A stretch of DNA of 64,000 nt from Bacillus sp. REN16 (GCF_020731355.1 NZ_JAJFZK010000004.1:62001-126000); one strand, 5' to 3'. Shown: positions 26,261 to 36,297, numbered from the stretch's first letter. Notes: a model not told the origin generated them from the letters alone. Translations and numbers: made by a program.

Positions 26261-27238
26261 ATGTCAAGAAAAGTATTAGTTCTAGGAGAAGCACGTGAAG
26301 GTGCGTTACGTAACGTATCTTTTGAAGCAATTGCAGCCGGAAAAACAGTCGCAGAAGGTGGAGAAGTAGTTGCTGTTTTAGTTGGAAACTCTGTAAGCAG
26401 CTTAGCAAATGAATTAATCCATTATGGTGCTGATCGAGTTGTAACAATTGAAGATGAAAAATTAGGATCTTATACGCCAGATGGCTATTCACAAGCCTTA
26501 TTAGCAGCAATCGATGCTGAGTCACCGGAAGGCATTGTATTTGGGCACACTGCATTAGGTAAAGACCTGTCACCAAAAATTGCGGGAAAACTTAATTCTG
26601 GTCTCATTTCAGACGTTACAGCTATTGAAATTGCGGGTGGAAATATTGTCTTTACACGTCCTATTTACTCCGGAAAAGCATTTGAAAAGAAAATTGTAAC
26701 GGACGGATTAATGATCGCAAGCGTTCGACCAAATAATATTACCCCACTTGAAAAAGACGAATCACGTTCTGGAGAAGTTTCTTCTCTATCTGTTGACATC
26801 AAAGATTTACGTACAATTGTAAAAGAAGTTGTCCGAAAGGCAACAGAAGGTGTTGATTTGTCCGAAGCAAAGGTTGTCATTGCAGGTGGTCGCGGAGTGA
26901 AAAGTGCAGAAGGCTTCGAACCATTAAAAGAACTAGCAACTGTTCTTGGTGGAGCTATTGGAGCTTCCCGTGGTGCATGTGATGCGGATTATTGTGACTA
27001 CTCTCTTCAAATTGGACAAACTGGAAAGGTTGTAACGCCAGACCTTTATATCGCTTGCGGTATCTCAGGAGCAATCCAGCACTTAGCCGGTATGTCTAAC
27101 TCGAAAGTAATCGTAGCTATCAACAAAGATCCTGAAGCAAATATTTTCAAGGTTGCAGACTATGGAATTGTTGGGGACCTTTTTGAGGTAGTTCCAATGC
27201 TAACTGAAGAATTTAAAAAATTAAAAGTAAATGCATAA
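26261..27238 (+). CDS. etfA: Electron transfer flavoprotein alpha subunit
   Basis: 325 residues. N-terminal ETF fold (VLVLGEAREGALRNVSFEAI) and C-terminal FAD-binding domain with VIAGGRGVKSAEGF near 206, GGAIGASRGACDADY near 230, QIGQTGKVVTPDLYIACGISGAIQHLAGM near 250-280 and AINKDPEANIFKVADYGIVGDLFEVVP. Full length. GGGGG upstream of the ATG. Completes the lcfA-fadR-fadB-etfBA cluster. No clear terminator follows directly. Confidence 0.96.
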   Translation: MSRKVLVLGEAREGALRNVSFEAIAAGKTVAEGGEVVAVLVGNSVSSLANELIHYGADRVVTIEDEKLGSYTPDGYSQALLAAIDAESPEGIVFGHTALGKDLSPKIAGKLNSGLISDVTAIEIAGGNIVFTRPIYSGKAFEKKIVTDGLMIASVRPNNITPLEKDESRSGEVSSLSVDIKDLRTIVKEVVRKATEGVDLSEAKVVIAGGRGVKSAEGFEPLKELATVLGGAIGASRGACDADYCDYSLQIGQTGKVVTPDLYIACGISGAIQHLAGMSNSKVIVAINKDPEANIFKVADYGIVGDLFEVVPMLTEEFKKLKVNA

Positions 27239-27312
27239 TAGTAGCGAAGCGCGCTTAAAGGCTCACTTTATTTAAGGGGAATTTTTCTATTTTACCTTTG
27301 AAGAAAGTATGG

Positions 27313-27437
27313 TATACTAATCAAGCGATGAGCTGAATTGCATAAGTCGAGATGACACGCCTTTTGGCAAGGCACTATGTGGAGTGCTGTCTCTCGCCGC
27401 AATACGCAAAAGACGTCCTCCGGGGCGTCTTTTTCTA
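27313..27437 (+). ncRNA. Candidate small RNA or leader between etfA and trxA
   Basis: An extended -10 box TGGTATACT (27310-27318; weak -35 TTTTAC at 27290-27295) is followed by about 110 nt of GC-richer sequence that ends in an intrinsic terminator, AGACGTCC/GGGCGTCTTTTT (27410-27437). Inside are further pairings, for example GCCTTTTGGC and GCACTATGTGGAGTGC. No open frame with a ribosome binding site is present, and trxA begins 200 nt beyond the terminator with its own -10-like sequences. I do not recognise a known RNA family. Confidence 0.6.
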
Positions 27438-27638
27438 TGTGCCTTCTTCGCTTTCCGTACATATCAGCGTAAAAAGTTGGGAAAGATGATTATGTATGCA
27501 GTTTAATTTCAATTCTTATCAACATCTATGATTTTTAGATAGTAATTTATTATGAAGCAAAACATTCGTAAAATGACATTCCAAATGTTATACTCTTGTT
27601 ATAATTTCAAAGCTATAACATATTTAGGAGGGGTTAAG

Positions 27639-27953
27639 ATGGCAATTACAAACGTAACGGATCAAAATTTTGACACAGAAACAAAAGATGGATTAGTTTT
27701 AGCAGACTTCTGGGCACCTTGGTGTGGACCTTGTAAAATGATTGCTCCAGTTCTTGAGGAATTAGATACTGAAATTGGAGATAAAGTAAAAATTGTTAAA
27801 CTTGATGTAGATGATAATCAAGAAACAGCAGCAAAATTTGGCGTAATGAGTATCCCAACTTTACTTGTATTCAAAAATGGTGAAGTTGTAGATAAAGTAG
27901 TTGGCTACCAACCAAAAGAAGCTCTTGCTGGAAAACTTGCTAACCACTATTAA
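27639..27953 (+). CDS. trxA: Thioredoxin
   Basis: 104-residue thioredoxin with active site WAPWCGPCK near 26-33 and cis-proline [13 protein letters not shown] near 70. It is the general cytoplasmic disulfide reductant. The start at 27639 follows TTAGGAGGGG; a longer in-frame extension to 27552 crosses TATACT and TATAAT promoter-like sequences (27589-27605) and is rejected. A terminator follows closely, so it is monocistronic. Confidence 0.97.
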   Translation: MAITNVTDQNFDTETKDGLVLADFWAPWCGPCKMIAPVLEELDTEIGDKVKIVKLDVDDNQETAAKFGVMSIPTLLVFKNGEVVDKVVGYQPKEALAGKLANHY

Positions 27954-27960
27954 TCCAATT

Positions 27961-27988
27961 AAAAACAGCCAATTTTGGCTGTTTTTTG
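27961..27988 (+). terminator. Terminator of trxA
   Basis: AAAACAGCC and GGCTGTTTTTT arms. Confidence 0.9.
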
Positions 27989-28113
27989 TTTGCCCCGAAA
28001 GAATTCCTTTTTTTACACGTACAACTTCTCTTTAAAGATGTTACAATATAGGATACGGCTTACCCTTCTTTAATGAGGGTAGTATCATTTTTAGGTCAGA
28101 TGGAGTGGTGAGT

Positions 28114-29886
28114 ATGCACGATCATCTTAAAGAGAAATTAGCAATATTACCGGACCAGCCTGGTTGTTATTTAATGAAAGACAGGCAAGGGACCATTATT
28201 TATGTGGGAAAAGCGAAAGTATTAAAGAACCGTGTTCGTTCTTATTTTACAGGGTCACATGACGGTAAAACGCTGAGACTTGTAAATGAGATTGTGGACT
28301 TTGAATATATTGTAACATCTTCAAATATTGAAGCTCTGCTGCTGGAAATCAACTTAATCAAAAAACATGATCCAAAATATAACATAATGCTAAAGGATGA
28401 CAAGACGTATCCTTTTATTAAAATTACCGCGGAAAAACATCCTCGTTTATTGATTACACGAAAAGTTAAGAAAGACAAAGGCAAATATTTTGGCCCATAT
28501 CCGAATGTCCAAGCAGCAAATGAAACAAAAAAACTATTAGACCGGATTTATCCTTTACGAAAATGTTCAACTCTGCCAGATAAGGTTTGTTTGTATTATC
28601 ATATCGGTCAATGTCTTGCACCTTGTGTGTACGATGTACCAGATGAAACAAATAAAAAAATGGTAGACGACATCATTCGTTTTTTAAATGGCGGGTACAA
28701 AGAAATCAAAATGGAGTTAACAGAAAAGATGTTAAAGGCTTCTGAAGACCTTGATTTCGAAAGAGCGAAGGAATATCGTGATCAAATCTCAAATATTGAA
28801 ACAACAATGGAAAAGCAGAAGATGACCATAACGGATTTCATCGATCGTGATGTATTCGGTTATTCCTATGATAAAGGTTGGATGTGTGTTCAGGTCTTTT
28901 TCATTCGCCAAGGTAAATTAATCGAGCGGGATGTGTCATTATTTCCTTTTTATAATGAGCCTGAAGAGGATTTCCTCACCTTTCTGGGACAATTCTATTT
29001 AAAAGATAATCATTTTAAGCCAAAGGAAGTTTTGCTTCCGAGTCCAATTGAACGAGAGACTGCAGAGCAATTACTAGAAGTAAACGTTCAGCAACCAAGT
29101 CGCGGGAAGAAAAAACAATTAGTAGACTTAGCAACGAAAAATGCAAAAATCGCGTTAACAGAGAAATTTGCTCTCATTGAACGAGATGAAGAGCGGACAA
29201 TCAAAGCGGTTGAAAACTTAGGACAAAAGTTGGGAATCTATACACCTCATCGGATTGAGGCCTTTGATAACTCAAATATCCAAGGGACAGATCCTGTTTC
29301 AGCAATGATTGTTTTTACGGATGGAAAACCGGATAAAAAGGAATATAGAAAATATAAAATCAAATCCGTTCAAGGTCCTGATGATTACGAATCGATGAGA
29401 GAGGTTGTGCGAAGAAGATATAGTCGCGCACTCAAAGAAAGCCTTCCACTACCTGACTTAATCTTCATAGATGGAGGAAAAGGACATCTTGCTGCTGTAA
29501 GGGATATTTTAGAAAATGAGCTAGGTTTAGAAATCCCGTTAGCGGGACTGGCGAAGGATGATAAGCATCGTACTTCCGAGTTATTGATTGGTGACCCGCC
29601 TGAAATTGTGGAACTGCCTAGAAATAGTCAGGAGTTTTATCTCCTCCAACGGATTCAAGACGAGGTACACCGTTTTGCGATTACCTTCCATCGTCAAGTA
29701 CGTGGGAGAAGTGCTTTTCAATCTGTACTTGATGATATTCCTGGAGTAGGTGAAAAAAGGAAGAAAGCATTGCTTAAACATTTTGGTTCAATTAAGAAGT
29801 TGAAGGAAGCCAGTATTGAGGAAATCCAACACGCCGATATTCCTCGACCAACGGCCGAAGCTATCTATGAAAAATTAAAGGAATAG
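28114..29886 (+). CDS. uvrC: Excinuclease ABC subunit C
   Basis: 590-residue UvrC, the dual-incision nuclease of nucleotide excision repair. GIY-YIG nuclease domain ([30 protein letters not shown], about 16-46), UVR motif binding UvrB (about 200-237), RNase H-like C-terminal nuclease ([22 protein letters not shown] near 385, FIDGGKGHL near 452) and tandem HhH ([20 protein letters not shown] near 545). ATG 28114 lies 8 nt after GGAG; in-frame GTG codons at 28105 and 28108 overlap that site. Confidence 0.95.
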   Translation: MHDHLKEKLAILPDQPGCYLMKDRQGTIIYVGKAKVLKNRVRSYFTGSHDGKTLRLVNEIVDFEYIVTSSNIEALLLEINLIKKHDPKYNIMLKDDKTYPFIKITAEKHPRLLITRKVKKDKGKYFGPYPNVQAANETKKLLDRIYPLRKCSTLPDKVCLYYHIGQCLAPCVYDVPDETNKKMVDDIIRFLNGGYKEIKMELTEKMLKASEDLDFERAKEYRDQISNIETTMEKQKMTITDFIDRDVFGYSYDKGWMCVQVFFIRQGKLIERDVSLFPFYNEPEEDFLTFLGQFYLKDNHFKPKEVLLPSPIERETAEQLLEVNVQQPSRGKKKQLVDLATKNAKIALTEKFALIERDEERTIKAVENLGQKLGIYTPHRIEAFDNSNIQGTDPVSAMIVFTDGKPDKKEYRKYKIKSVQGPDDYESMREVVRRRYSRALKESLPLPDLIFIDGGKGHLAAVRDILENELGLEIPLAGLAKDDKHRTSELLIGDPPEIVELPRNSQEFYLLQRIQDEVHRFAITFHRQVRGRSAFQSVLDDIPGVGEKRKKALLKHFGSIKKLKEASIEEIQHADIPRPTAEAIYEKLKE

Positions 29887-29889
29887 TCG

Positions 29890-29918
29890 TTGCTATTTTT
29901 AAAATACTCTGATATAAT
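29890..29918 (+). promoter_or_regulatory. Sigma-A promoter of lysC leader
   Basis: TTGCTA (29890-29895), 17-nt spacer, TATAAT (29913-29918). Confidence 0.78.
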
Positions 29919-29939
29919 CCTAAATAATATAATATTACA

Positions 29940-30150
29940 CTTCATTACGTTGAAGTGATGATAGAGGAGCGAGCTTTATCAGTATGCAATAGGAGGGGAA
30001 TGAGCCCCTAAGATCATTGCAGAAAGGAAAGGTCGCCGAAGTGAAAAAAGGCTCATACCTTTTTTTGCTGGTCTTATGTTTAAGAGACGTAAGATTGTCA
30101 AGATGAGTTAATCTTGGAGAGCTATCTCACGATGTGTTGCGTTTTTGTTT
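29940..30150 (+). promoter_or_regulatory. Lysine riboswitch (L box) controlling lysC
   Basis: Contains the conserved L-box pieces GATAGAGGAGCGAG, GGAAAGGTCGCCGAAG, TTTTTGCTGG, AGATTGTCAAGA and TTGGAGAGCTATCTC in the right order. Lysine binding favours the downstream terminator at 30160-30197 and shuts off aspartokinase. Confidence 0.95.
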
Positions 30151-30159
30151 ACGTATATC

Positions 30160-30197
30160 ACAGCAATGAGATAATCTCTCATTGCTGTTTTTTATTA
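30160..30197 (+). terminator. Lysine-riboswitch terminator
   Basis: ACAGCAATGAGA and TCTCATTGCTGT arms followed by a T run. Confidence 0.92.
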
Positions 30198-30218
30198 TCC
30201 AGAAAGAAGGTTGATGGA

Positions 30219-31463
30219 ATGGGGATCATCGTACAAAAGTTTGGAGGCACCTCAGTAGGGTCGCCGGATAAAATTAAAAATGTTGCAAATCGCGTTATTC
30301 AAGAAGTGAAAGCAGGAAATAAAGTTGTAGTAGTTGTATCAGCAATGGGGAAAACAACAGATCACCTTGTAGGCTTGGCAAATGAAATTTCTAGCTCGCC
30401 AAGTAAACGCGAGATGGATATGTTGTTAAGTACAGGTGAACAAATAACAATTGCCCTTTTATCAATGGCTTTACAGGAAAAGGGCTATGAATCTGTATCT
30501 TATACAGGCTGGCAGGCTGGTATTGAAACTGAGGCTATACATAGCAATGCCCGTATTGAAAATATTGAAGTTTCAAGGGTAAGTGAAAGCTTAAAAGAAG
30601 GTAAAATCGTTGTCGTTGCGGGATTCCAGGGAATCAGCAGTTCTGGAGATATTACGACTCTTGGACGAGGTGGTTCTGATACAACTGCGGTTGCACTGGC
30701 TGCAGCATTACATGCGGACAAATGCGATATCTACACAGACGTAACCGGTGTATATACGACAGATCCCCGTGTTGTTCCATCTGCACGAAAACTCCATTCC
30801 ATTTCCTATGATGAAATGCTGGAGCTTGCTAACCTTGGTGCGGGTGTACTTCACCCACGTGCAGTTGAATTTGCGAAAAACTTTGAAATGCCGCTTGAAG
30901 TTCGTTCAAGCTTAGAGCTAGAAAATGGAACCATTATTGAGGAGGAAGTTTCAATGGAAAAGAATCTTGTTGTTAGGGGAATTGCATTTGAAGACCAGAT
31001 TACAAGGGTAACAGTAACTGGATTACCTAATGAATTACACACACTTTCAACGATCTTTGGCACTCTTGCAAAGAATGGCCTTAACGTTGATATTATCATT
31101 CAAAACCAAACTGATGAAAATCATGCCAATATTTCATTTTCAGTAAAAACACCAGATTTACGAGATACTCTAGCTGTTTTAGAAAACAACATTGATTTGT
31201 TAAAATTTGAGGGTATCCAGCATGAAGATGGATTGGCAAAGGTTTCCATTGTAGGTTCCGGAATGGTTTCAAATCCAGGGGTTGCAGCTGATATGTTCCA
31301 AGTGCTTGCACAAGAAAACATTGAAGTTAAAATGGTAAGTACATCTGAAATTAAGGTTTCCACTGTTGTTGAACAAGGAAGTATGGTTCGTGCGGTTGAA
31401 GCATTACATGATTCATTTAACTTAGCCGCAGTTGAGGAAGAAAAAGCAAAAGTGAAACTATAA
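30219..31463 (+). CDS. lysC: Lysine-regulated aspartokinase (alpha subunit)
   Basis: 414 residues. Kinase domain with [11 protein letters not shown] near 5, [10 protein letters not shown] near 39, [30 protein letters not shown] near 130-158 and [11 protein letters not shown]; two C-terminal ACT domains (about 262-405) for allosteric control. It phosphorylates L-aspartate, the first step to lysine, diaminopimelate and dipicolinate. ATG 30219 follows AGAAGG at 8 nt; a longer open frame from 30114 lies inside the riboswitch and is rejected. An internal start makes the beta subunit. Confidence 0.95.
   Translation: MGIIVQKFGGTSVGSPDKIKNVANRVIQEVKAGNKVVVVVSAMGKTTDHLVGLANEISSSPSKREMDMLLSTGEQITIALLSMALQEKGYESVSYTGWQAGIETEAIHSNARIENIEVSRVSESLKEGKIVVVAGFQGISSSGDITTLGRGGSDTTAVALAAALHADKCDIYTDVTGVYTTDPRVVPSARKLHSISYDEMLELANLGAGVLHPRAVEFAKNFEMPLEVRSSLELENGTIIEEEVSMEKNLVVRGIAFEDQITRVTVTGLPNELHTLSTIFGTLAKNGLNVDIIIQNQTDENHANISFSVKTPDLRDTLAVLENNIDLLKFEGIQHEDGLAKVSIVGSGMVSNPGVAADMFQVLAQENIEVKMVSTSEIKVSTVVEQGSMVRAVEALHDSFNLAAVEEEKAKVKL
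30954..31463 (+). CDS. lysC: Aspartokinase beta subunit from internal in-frame start
   Basis: Inside lysC an ATG at 30954 is preceded by GAGGAGG at about 8 nt, a strong internal ribosome binding site. The product would be 169 residues ([20 protein letters not shown]...) comprising just the ACT domains. B. subtilis aspartokinase II is known to be an alpha2-beta2 enzyme whose beta chain comes from such an in-frame internal start, so the same arrangement is inferred. Confidence 0.8.
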   Translation: MEKNLVVRGIAFEDQITRVTVTGLPNELHTLSTIFGTLAKNGLNVDIIIQNQTDENHANISFSVKTPDLRDTLAVLENNIDLLKFEGIQHEDGLAKVSIVGSGMVSNPGVAADMFQVLAQENIEVKMVSTSEIKVSTVVEQGSMVRAVEALHDSFNLAAVEEEKAKVKL

Positions 31464-31472
31464 TGAATTAAA

Positions 31473-31520
31473 ACAGGGGGTCGTTCAAAGGCGGTTTAAA
31501 GCCTTAGGGCGCCCTTTTCT
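31473..31520 (+). terminator. Terminator after lysC
   Basis: Nested hairpin: AGGG/CCCT outer and AAGGC/GCCTT inner arms followed by TTTTCT. Confidence 0.65.
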
Positions 31521-31524
31521 ATAT

Positions 31525-31548
31525 AAAAAAACTGCACAAATTGTGCAG
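31525..31548 (-). terminator. Terminator of yslB
   Basis: CTGCACAA and TTGTGCAG arms with a seven-T run when read on the minus strand. Confidence 0.85.
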
Positions 31549-31552
31549 GATT

Positions 31553-32008
31553 TTACTCTTCGGTCATGTCTTTTTGGTCCCATTTTACCGTAAATATGAT
31601 TTTTTGAGCTCGTCTTTTTTGTTGTTCAAAGCTTTCAGTGATTCGATTTTTCTGTTGTTGAATTTGTTGAGCAAGAAAACCAGATTCAAGTTGGAATGTA
31701 CAGATATCCTTTCGTTTAAAACGAGAAGAGACGATCGCTCCATCTAAATGAAATTCGACAGAGGTCCTATCCGAACGTTCGACCTTAAGGTCACCCCATC
31801 CAGCATCATGAAAAAACGAAATAATTTCTTCAATTGTTGGTAAGGGGAATTTACGGGCAAGGTTTTTTCCCGCCCAATATAAAATCTGGGGAGTATCCTT
31901 TCCCAGCAAGTCAGGAATTAAAATTTCACGGATAAGTTCATACCCAAAAACAGAAACGGTCTGTTCACTCAGATTTACATTTTGTTCATTGATGTTAATA
32001 TTCTTCAC
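31553..32008 (-). CDS. yslB: YslB family protein (DUF2507)
   Basis: 151-residue soluble protein with FGYELIREILIPDLLGKDTPQILYWAGKNLARKFPL near 22-58 and a basic C-terminal tail. Matches the YslB/DUF2507 family (about 148 residues), related to V4R/heme-NO-type folds; function unknown. Start chosen at GTG 32008 with GAGGGG upstream; an ATG at 32029 is possible but has a poorer site. Minus strand, between lysC and sdhC as in B. subtilis. Confidence 0.8.
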   Translation of the reverse strand: MKNININEQNVNLSEQTVSVFGYELIREILIPDLLGKDTPQILYWAGKNLARKFPLPTIEEIISFFHDAGWGDLKVERSDRTSVEFHLDGAIVSSRFKRKDICTFQLESGFLAQQIQQQKNRITESFEQQKRRAQKIIFTVKWDQKDMTEE

Positions 32009-32108
32009 TGCATTCCCCTCTTTCTCCATCCTTTATTATATATCATGAGGGGATAAGAAACACATGATTTTTTTGTATCTTTTTGTCATATGATATCGCT
32101 ATTTTATT

Positions 32109-32137
32109 TTGACGTATTTCAAACATTTGTGTACAAT
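32109..32137 (+). promoter_or_regulatory. Probable sdhCAB promoter; rest of 32009-32400 intergenic
   Basis: TTGACG (32109-32114), 17-nt spacer, TACAAT (32132-32137). The remaining upstream region is AT-rich, with a short inverted repeat CTCC-TGCTTTAT-GGGAG (about 32182-32198) and no open frame. A roughly 255-nt leader precedes sdhC; no known riboswitch is recognised in it. Confidence 0.6.
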
Positions 32138-32400
32138 TATTATCTTTTTTATGAATAATTTGTGGATTAGTTTCCTTGACGCTCCTGCTTTATGGGAGTA
32201 AAATGGATTTGTTACATTATACTGATAAAAGAAAATTGCAGATACATTTAACTTTTTATCTATGAAAAAAGTATTTTGTAGTTTTGTGCAAAGGGTTTCA
32301 ATTATCAGTTATTATTTCGTCCTTTTATATAATTATACAGGATGAGCAATTTACAAAGGAGTGCCTTGAAGGTGCGGTTTATTATTAAGGGGGGTAAAGT

Positions 32401-33009
32401 ATGGCTGGTAATCGTGAATTTTTTAATCGCAGGCTTCATTCATTATTAGGTGTAATTCCTGTAGGGGTGTTCTTACTTGTACACTTAACAGCGAATAACT
32501 TTGCGACAAGAGGAGAAGAAGCATTCAACAATGCTGCTGGTTTTATGGGAAATCTTCCATTTAGAATCTTACTAGAGGTAGTTATCATTTATTTACCATT
32601 ATTATTTCACGCGATTTATGGTCTATATATTGCCTTTACTGCAAAGAACAATGTGAGTAGATACGGTTTCTTCCGTAACTGGATGTTCTTCTTACAACGT
32701 ATATCCGGAATCATTACTCTAATTTTTGTAGCATGGCATGTATGGGAAACGCGTATTGCTGCCGCTTTAGGGGCAGAGGTTAACTTCAATATGATGGAAG
32801 ATATTTTGAGTTCGCCAGCAATGCTTATTTTCTATCTTGTTGGTGTAATCTCTACAATTTTCCATTTCTCAAATGGACTATGGTCATTTGCTGTAAGTTG
32901 GGGGCTAACAATAACTCCTCGCTCTCAACAAATTGCAACATATGTTACAATCATTATTTTTATTGCATTATCATACGTAGGTGTTTCAACAATTTTAGCT
33001 TTCGTTTAA
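32401..33009 (+). CDS. sdhC: Succinate dehydrogenase cytochrome b558 subunit
   Basis: 202-residue membrane anchor with five helices. His residues in or near helices (RRLHSLLG, LVHLTANN, LLFHAIYGLY, VAWHVWETR, TIFHFSNGLW) include the ligands of the two hemes b in the Bacillus single-subunit anchor. It passes electrons to menaquinone. AAGGGGGG upstream of the ATG. First gene of sdhCAB. Confidence 0.95.
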   Translation: MAGNREFFNRRLHSLLGVIPVGVFLLVHLTANNFATRGEEAFNNAAGFMGNLPFRILLEVVIIYLPLLFHAIYGLYIAFTAKNNVSRYGFFRNWMFFLQRISGIITLIFVAWHVWETRIAAALGAEVNFNMMEDILSSPAMLIFYLVGVISTIFHFSNGLWSFAVSWGLTITPRSQQIATYVTIIIFIALSYVGVSTILAFV

Positions 33010-33079
33010 GAATTTAAAATAAGAACGTTCACAATTTCTATACAAGTTGAACGGTCTCTTTATTGGGGAGTGAGTTGCT

Positions 33080-34840
33080 TTGAGTCAAGGAAAAGTTATC
33101 GTAGTTGGTGGTGGACTAGCTGGTTTAATGGCTACCATCAAGGCTGCTGAAGAAGGAACACAAGTTGATTTATTTTCACTCGTACCTGTAAAACGTTCTC
33201 ACTCTGTTTGTGCACAAGGTGGAATTAACGGTGCGGTTAATACAAAAGGTGAAGGGGATTCTCCGTGGATCCACTTTGATGATACAGTATACGGTGGTGA
33301 CTTCCTAGCAAACCAAAAGCCAGTTAAGGCTATGTGTGATGCTGCACCAGGAATCATTCACTTAATGGACCGTATGGGAGTTATGTTTAACCGTACACCA
33401 GAAGGTTTACTTGATTTCCGTCGTTTCGGTGGAACACAGCATCACCGTACAGCATTCGCTGGTGCAACAACTGGTCAGCAATTGCTTTATGCATTAGATG
33501 AACAAGTTCGCCGTCATGAAGTTGCAGGGCTTGTAACGAAATATGAAGGCTGGGAATTCCTTGGGGTTATTCAAGACGATGAAGGAATTTGTCGTGGGAT
33601 CGTCGGACAAAACCTTCAATCAATGGAAATTAAATCTTTCCCTGCTGATGCAGTTATCATGGCATCTGGTGGGCCTGGAATCATCTTTGGTAAGACAACA
33701 AACTCAGTAATTAATACTGGATCAGCAGCGTCAATCGTGTACCAACAAGGCGCATATTATGCAAACGGTGAGTTCATTCAAATTCATCCGACAGCAATTC
33801 CTGGAGATGACAAGCTTCGTCTTATGAGTGAATCTGCTCGTGGTGAAGGTGGACGAGTATGGACATACAAGGATGGTAAACCTTGGTACTTCCTAGAAGA
33901 AAGATATCCTGCATACGGAAACTTAGTGCCACGTGATATTGCAACACGTGAAATTTTTAATGTGTGTGTAGATTTAAAGCTAGGTATCAATGGTGAAAAC
34001 ATGGTTTACCTAGATCTATCTCATAAAGATCCAAAAGAACTTGATATTAAATTAGGTGGAATTATTGAAATCTATGAAAAATTCATGGGTGAAGATCCAC
34101 GTAAAGTTCCAATGAAAATTTTCCCAGCTGTTCACTACTCAATGGGTGGATTATGGGTTGATGATCATCAACAAACAAATATACCTGGTTTATTTGCTGC
34201 TGGTGAGTGTGATTTTTCACAGCACGGTGCAAACCGCTTGGGTGCTAACTCACTCTTATCCGCTATTTATGGTGGTATGGTTGCTGGTCCTAACGCAGTT
34301 CATTACATTAAAGGACTTAAGAAAGGTACAGATTCCATATCTTCAACTGTTTTTGACAGCCATGTTAAAAAAGAACAGGAAAAATGGGATGACATTATGT
34401 CAATGGATGGTACCGAAAATGCATACATCCTTCACAAAGAGCTTGGTGAATGGATGACAGATAACGTAACAGTTGTTCGTTACAATGACAAGCTATTAAA
34501 GACAGACGAAAAAATTCAAGAGCTTCTTGAGCGTTATAAGAATATCAATATTAATGACACATCTAAATGGAGTAATCAAGGTGCTACATTTACCCGTCAA
34601 TTACAAAATATGCTTCAACTTGCTCGTGTCATTACAATTGGTGCTTATAACCGTAACGAAAGCCGTGGCGCACACTATAAGCCTGATTTCCCTAAACGTA
34701 ATGACGAGGAATTCTTAAAAACAACAATGGCTAAGTTTACTGGTAAAGAAACTGCGCCTGCATTCCATTATGAAGAGGTAGACACTTCATTAATTCCACC
34801 ACGTGAACGTGACTACACTAAGAATAAGGAGGAAAAATAA
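33080..34840 (+). CDS. sdhA: Succinate dehydrogenase flavoprotein subunit
   Basis: 586 residues. FAD-binding GGGLAGLMAT near 8-17, the RSHSVCAQGGINGA segment with the His that binds FAD covalently, HPTAIPGDD and RGEGGRVW near the active site, and HGANRLGANSLLSAIYGG near 378-395. It oxidises succinate to fumarate in the TCA cycle on the cytoplasmic membrane face. TTG start at 33080 with GGGGAG upstream. Two bases separate it from sdhB. Confidence 0.96.
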   Translation: MSQGKVIVVGGGLAGLMATIKAAEEGTQVDLFSLVPVKRSHSVCAQGGINGAVNTKGEGDSPWIHFDDTVYGGDFLANQKPVKAMCDAAPGIIHLMDRMGVMFNRTPEGLLDFRRFGGTQHHRTAFAGATTGQQLLYALDEQVRRHEVAGLVTKYEGWEFLGVIQDDEGICRGIVGQNLQSMEIKSFPADAVIMASGGPGIIFGKTTNSVINTGSAASIVYQQGAYYANGEFIQIHPTAIPGDDKLRLMSESARGEGGRVWTYKDGKPWYFLEERYPAYGNLVPRDIATREIFNVCVDLKLGINGENMVYLDLSHKDPKELDIKLGGIIEIYEKFMGEDPRKVPMKIFPAVHYSMGGLWVDDHQQTNIPGLFAAGECDFSQHGANRLGANSLLSAIYGGMVAGPNAVHYIKGLKKGTDSISSTVFDSHVKKEQEKWDDIMSMDGTENAYILHKELGEWMTDNVTVVRYNDKLLKTDEKIQELLERYKNININDTSKWSNQGATFTRQLQNMLQLARVITIGAYNRNESRGAHYKPDFPKRNDEEFLKTTMAKFTGKETAPAFHYEEVDTSLIPPRERDYTKNKEEK

Positions 34841-34841
34841 G

Positions 34842-35600
34842 ATGAGTGAAAAAACAGTTGAATTTCATGTAACTCGTCAGGATACTCCAGATTCTGATCC
34901 TTATGTAATTAAATTTAAGGTTCCATACCGTAAGAATATGAACGTAATTTCTGCTTTAATGGAATTTCGTCGTAATCCGGTAGATATTAGTGGAAATAAA
35001 GTTGCCCCAATTACTTGGGATATGAACTGCCTAGAAGAAGTTTGCGGAGCTTGTTCAATGGTTATAAATGGCAAGCCACGTCAATCATGTTCAGCTCTAA
35101 TCGATCAGCTTGAACAACCAATTAAGCTTGAACCAATGAAGACATTCCCAATCGTTCGTGACCTGCAAATTGATCGTAGCAGAATGTTTGATTCATTGAA
35201 GAAAGTAAAAGCTTGGATCCCAATCGACGGAACATATGATTTGGGTCCTGGACCACGTATGCCAGAGAAGAAACGTCAATGGGCATATGAATTATCAAAA
35301 TGTATGACATGTGGTGTATGTCTAGAAGCATGTCCAAATGTTAACAGCAAATCTGAGTTCATTGGACCTGCTCCACTATCACAAGTTCGTTTATTCAACG
35401 CCCACCCAACTGGTGCTATGAATAAAGGAGAACGTTTAGAAACAATTATGGGAGACGGAGGCCTTGCAAACTGTGGTAACTCACAAAACTGTGTACAGTC
35501 TTGTCCAAAAGGTATTCCACTCACAACTTCAATTGCAGCGCTAAACAGAGACACATCTATTCAAGCATTCAGAAATATGTTTGGTAGTGACCAAGTCTAA
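34842..35600 (+). CDS. sdhB: Succinate dehydrogenase iron-sulfur subunit
   Basis: 252 residues. N-terminal 2Fe-2S domain (CLEEVCGACSMVINGKPRQSC, about 65-85) and C-terminal ferredoxin domain with CMTCGVCLEACPN near 157-169 and CGNSQNCVQSCPKG near 212-225 for the 4Fe-4S and 3Fe-4S clusters. It links SdhA to the heme anchor. ATG 34842 follows AAGGAGG; a frame opening at 34803 overlaps sdhA and is rejected. Confidence 0.96.
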   Translation: MSEKTVEFHVTRQDTPDSDPYVIKFKVPYRKNMNVISALMEFRRNPVDISGNKVAPITWDMNCLEEVCGACSMVINGKPRQSCSALIDQLEQPIKLEPMKTFPIVRDLQIDRSRMFDSLKKVKAWIPIDGTYDLGPGPRMPEKKRQWAYELSKCMTCGVCLEACPNVNSKSEFIGPAPLSQVRLFNAHPTGAMNKGERLETIMGDGGLANCGNSQNCVQSCPKGIPLTTSIAALNRDTSIQAFRNMFGSDQV

Positions 35601-35613
35601 TAGATAAGCGATG

Positions 35614-35650
35614 AACACTCCTTCATGTAAATGGAGGAGTGTTTTTTTAC
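35614..35650 (+). terminator. Terminator of sdhCAB
   Basis: AACACTCCT/AGGAGTGTT arms with additional CAT/ATG pairing, followed by seven T residues. Confidence 0.9.
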
Positions 35651-35758
35651 GAAGGGATAGTATGGAAAGGGGTTAGCTATAAAATCCCCATATTTCCGAT
35701 TAGAAGAAGGCACCACTTTACCGTGACTTGAATAATCTTATGTAAGGGAGCTATTGGA

Positions 35759-36223
35759 ATGAAACATATTACGTATATCGATGATAATGAGACATGGGAG
35801 AATACATTTGATTTTTTTCAACCGATTCAAGTACGCTTTTCCGAAACTGATATGTTTGGACACTTAAATAATACTGTACCCTTTACTTACTTTGAAGAAG
35901 CAAGAATTCAATTTTTTAATCATCTAGGGTTTATGCATAAATGGACCGACAAATCGAGCGATGCAATACCCGTTATTGCCAACCAACAATGTGATTATTT
36001 GAAACAAGTCTTTTTTGGAGACCAGCTTAAGCTGTATGTTAAAATAAACCAGCTTGGCAATTCCTCCATGGATATTCATTATATGGCAAAGGACAATAAG
36101 GGATCAATTTGTTTTGTCGGCAGAAGTACATTAGTTCAAATGTCCAAGCGAACAGGAAAAGGGGAACCATGGTCTGATGAGATGAAGCATATGTTAAAAA
36201 AGCACCTAACCTATATTGTATGA
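35759..36223 (+). CDS. ysmA: Acyl-CoA thioesterase, hotdog fold (YsmA)
   Basis: 154 residues of the 4-hydroxybenzoyl-CoA thioesterase type: VRFSETDMFGHLNNTVPFTYFEEARIQFF near 28-56 carries the Asp and the HLNN signature. Substrate is unknown. It lies between sdhB and gerE as in B. subtilis. AAGGGAG upstream of the ATG. Usual length for single-domain hotdog thioesterases. Confidence 0.85.
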   Translation: MKHITYIDDNETWENTFDFFQPIQVRFSETDMFGHLNNTVPFTYFEEARIQFFNHLGFMHKWTDKSSDAIPVIANQQCDYLKQVFFGDQLKLYVKINQLGNSSMDIHYMAKDNKGSICFVGRSTLVQMSKRTGKGEPWSDEMKHMLKKHLTYIV

Positions 36224-36297
36224 GCTAAGTAGGATGAAAATACCAAGACATTTAAAAATGGACGCGAAAAAGTCTACATATCAACCTTTTAACAGTC

